A stretch of 64,000 nucleotides of DNA from assembly GCA_029204225.1 (NCBI GenBank), contig CM055094.1:28134107-28198106 (forward strand). Reading direction: 5' to 3'. Below, one piece after another: positions 62,283 to 64,000 of this stretch. The notes beneath the pieces were generated by a model. That model saw only the letters and a program-made list of their open reading frames with translations. It was not told the DNA's origin and ran no database searches. Positions within the stretch are counted from its first letter, which is position 1. Each line of letters starts with the position of its first letter. Source of the stretch: Diphasiastrum complanatum. Taxonomy: Eukaryota; Streptophyta; Lycopodiopsida; Lycopodiales; Lycopodiaceae. The position numbers and the translations under genes are program-made.

Positions 62283-64000
62283 CTGATAGATCAGCTTTTC
62301 TCTCTGCTTTTTTGGATGTCTTTCTCGGATTTCAGAGTGGAATTAGTGTAGTAAGCAGCGAGCAGATCATCGCTGTGAAATCAGCGACCTTCTTTTGATT
62401 TCCCAGTGGAATCTTTGCGAGTCTGAGCGGATTTCAAAGCAAAAAGTAGTAGCAGGGCCAGCGCTGGACAGGGAAGAGAAAGAAGTCAAATTCATTTCTG
62501 TTTTTCAAGATTTTCAGAGGTTTGGGCATCAAATTTGCTTGCCACAGATCAGCGAGCAGGGTGCCATCGAAAATCCAGAAATTGGAATAGTTTTTTGGCT
62601 TCAAACTTGTTTTTTTTGGACCAACTCAGATGCTGTCAGATCAGCGAGGGTAGGCAGCTCTCAACTTCAGAAAGTTTTATACTTTTTAGGGTCCTTTGCC
62701 TCACTTTTTGGAGCCCCACGTCTGAAATCAGAGCTGCGAGTAACTCTACTAAAGAAACCGGAAATTTTGGTACCATTTTGGAGCCACAAACTGGGATTTT
62801 CCGGGACAGCAGGTCTGAAATTTTGGGTGGAAGAGCTGAGAGGGTTCCTCTTCGTAATTTCTTTGGAAGTACAGTCCTCAGAAACAGCTAAGTCATCTTT
62901 TCTCTCCCTTGTACAGTTGTAAATTAGTCTTTTTGACTTTTTTTCATCAGAAGTTAAGGTACTTCAGTTCCAAAGATGACCACTCCTCAGGGACCTGATC
63001 AACCCCCGGAGAGAGGCTTCGACGAACTTGAAACAGAAGCCTTGGCTTATAGTATAGGGAAAGAACCCATGGAAGTGGAAGAACAGGAACAGTTCGCCGA
63101 AGAACTCGACGAACTGGTTACCAAGGAACAGTTTCTCCAGTTGGTAACAGAAGTGGATGAATTGAAGTTGGCATTAGCCAATTTCAAGTCCAGTGTGGAT
63201 GACTCGTTCGCTGAACTCAAGAGCTTGATTTTGAGTTCCGCGAAAGGAAGCCTTCCCTCCACTTCTCAGTTGTCCCCTCTCCACTTCCATCAGTTTCGGG
63301 TGAGACTTTACGGTCTCACCCAGTGTCTTTAAAGACTTAAAGCCTCCTACTTTTAATGGGGAAGAGAAGGATAGAAATGCAGATATTCTACAAACCTTCC
63401 TCAAGAAATGGAAGAACATTCATGCGCTTAAACAGACCCCTGGCCATTTGCAAGCTCTTGAGGCCAGTGTTTCCTTAGGGCCCATGGCCTATAAGTGGTG
63501 GTTAAATCTCCAGGAGACTGGGCAGACTCCCCGGTCATGGAAAGCTTTTGAAGAGGCCTTCCTACCTGAAAATGAACTTGATAGAGCCTGGGAAGCCTGG
63601 GAAAGAACAGTAATGGACAAGTCCCTCATCCAATATATCTCACAGTATCGAGAAGCAATTTTAAAGATTAAAAATATGGATGATTATCAGAAAATCAGGG
63701 GATTTGTCCGTGGCCTCAAAGATGAATATAAAGTAGAGGGTCAGAGAAACTCACCTACTACCCCTGAGCAAGCTCTCAGATATGCTCAAATCTATGATGA
63801 TTCAGTGGGTAGGAAGAGGGCGAGACAACAACCACTTTCTGAGCGCAGCCTCCTCAGAAAGACTTTCAATTTAAAAAGAAATTTTTAAAAAGAAAGAATC
63901 AAGATAAATTTAAAAGTGAAGCTCCTTAGAAACGCCCTTCACTCATACAGCCCTTAAAACCAGATGATTTTGAGAAAGCCAAACAGGATCGTTTGTGCTT
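62283..64000 (+). mobile_element. Ty3/gypsy element, 5' untranslated region and gag, runs off the window
   Basis: An untranslated leader (62283-62975, no PBS or LTR seen, so truncated on the left) is followed by gag. It is the only member of this subfamily in the window. Confidence 0.75.
62976..64000 (+). pseudogene. Ty3 gag, one frameshift
   Basis: The frame MTTPQGPDQPPERGFDELET runs through a Glu-rich, probably coiled-coil segment (EELDELVTKEQFLQLV...LKLALANFK) to 63332. It then shifts near 63300 to the retrotransposon gag core: VFKDLKPPTFNGEEKDRN, AYKWWLNLQETG, SWKAFEEAFLPENEL, ISQYREAILKIKNM and IRGFVRGLKDEYKVEGQ, ending in 63888. Past a stop, the last codons before the window end (RLCF) look like the start of the zinc knuckle. 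Gag forms the particle in which reverse transcription takes place. Confidence 0.85.

Larger units (their letters stand above)
49061..64000 (+). other. GCN1 intron 14, at least 14.9 kb
   Basis: No further GCN1 exon is recognisable. It holds LINE, SINE-like, Ty3 and hAT sequences described separately. Stretches without anything recognisable are 49666-50595, 50725-51295, 52020-52390, 55730-56040 and 56411-56804. Confidence 0.75.

Noticed and set aside
49061-64000. additional GCN1 exons in intron 14
   Set aside because: I looked for the next conserved block after exon n and found none in any plus-strand frame by reading. A profile alignment would settle this.

Overview
This is plant nuclear DNA, almost all of it the inside of one expanded gene. 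Fourteen plus-strand exons between 43 and 49060 (1,788 nt, 596 codons, every junction in phase) encode an internal part of GCN1, known as ILITYHIA in Arabidopsis. GCN1 is the ribosome-associated HEAT-repeat activator of the eIF2-alpha kinase GCN2. Both gene ends lie outside the window. Three giant introns (16.3 kb, 23.2 kb and at least 14.9 kb) make up about 85% of the window and are packed with transposable elements. Chromoviruses, Ty1/copia, L1-like LINEs and BED/DUF659 hAT elements together indicate a land plant with a large, repeat-rich genome. I cannot name the lineage.

Intron 5 (4637-20947) holds a 212-bp hAT-like MITE and a decayed minus-strand copia gag-protease piece. Next come a 5'-truncated copia pol with its 3' LTR and a deleted Ty3 chromovirus (10245-19126). 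A second Ty3-type element (12111-18104) is nested in that chromovirus with PBS, PPT and TSD visible. A 998-bp non-autonomous hAT with an exact 8-bp TSD closes the intron.

Intron 9 (23879-47035) is dominated by one hAT family. Its ends are GGTACC-rich, begin CATAG and finish CTATG, and five insertions sit in (TA)n tracts. Larger copies carry two convergent genes: a 121-aa charged ORF1 of unknown function, and a BED/DUF659/hAT transposase with a long C-terminal tail carrying two AT-hooks. Every large copy is broken in a different way: DUF659 deletion in copy 1, a head-to-head fold-back and loss of the TDNA aspartate in copy 2, an end inversion plus deletions in copy 3. MITE derivatives of about 235 bp and composite 0.7-kb derivatives share the ends. 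A solo-oriented Ty3 fragment (36872-39247, minus) is inserted among them.

Intron 14 (49061 to the window end) holds a diverged tandem duplication, a possible SINE, an ORF1-only LINE, a longer LINE with ORF1, endonuclease and RT remnants, a minus-strand copy of the nested Ty3 family (56805-about 61865), a hAT transposase-tail fragment, and the gag of another Ty3 element running off the window.

The GCN1 exons look intact and constrained. The transposon genes are almost all pseudogenes. Coordinates of element edges are exact where TIR, TSD or LTR signals are visible and approximate elsewhere, as noted in each entry.
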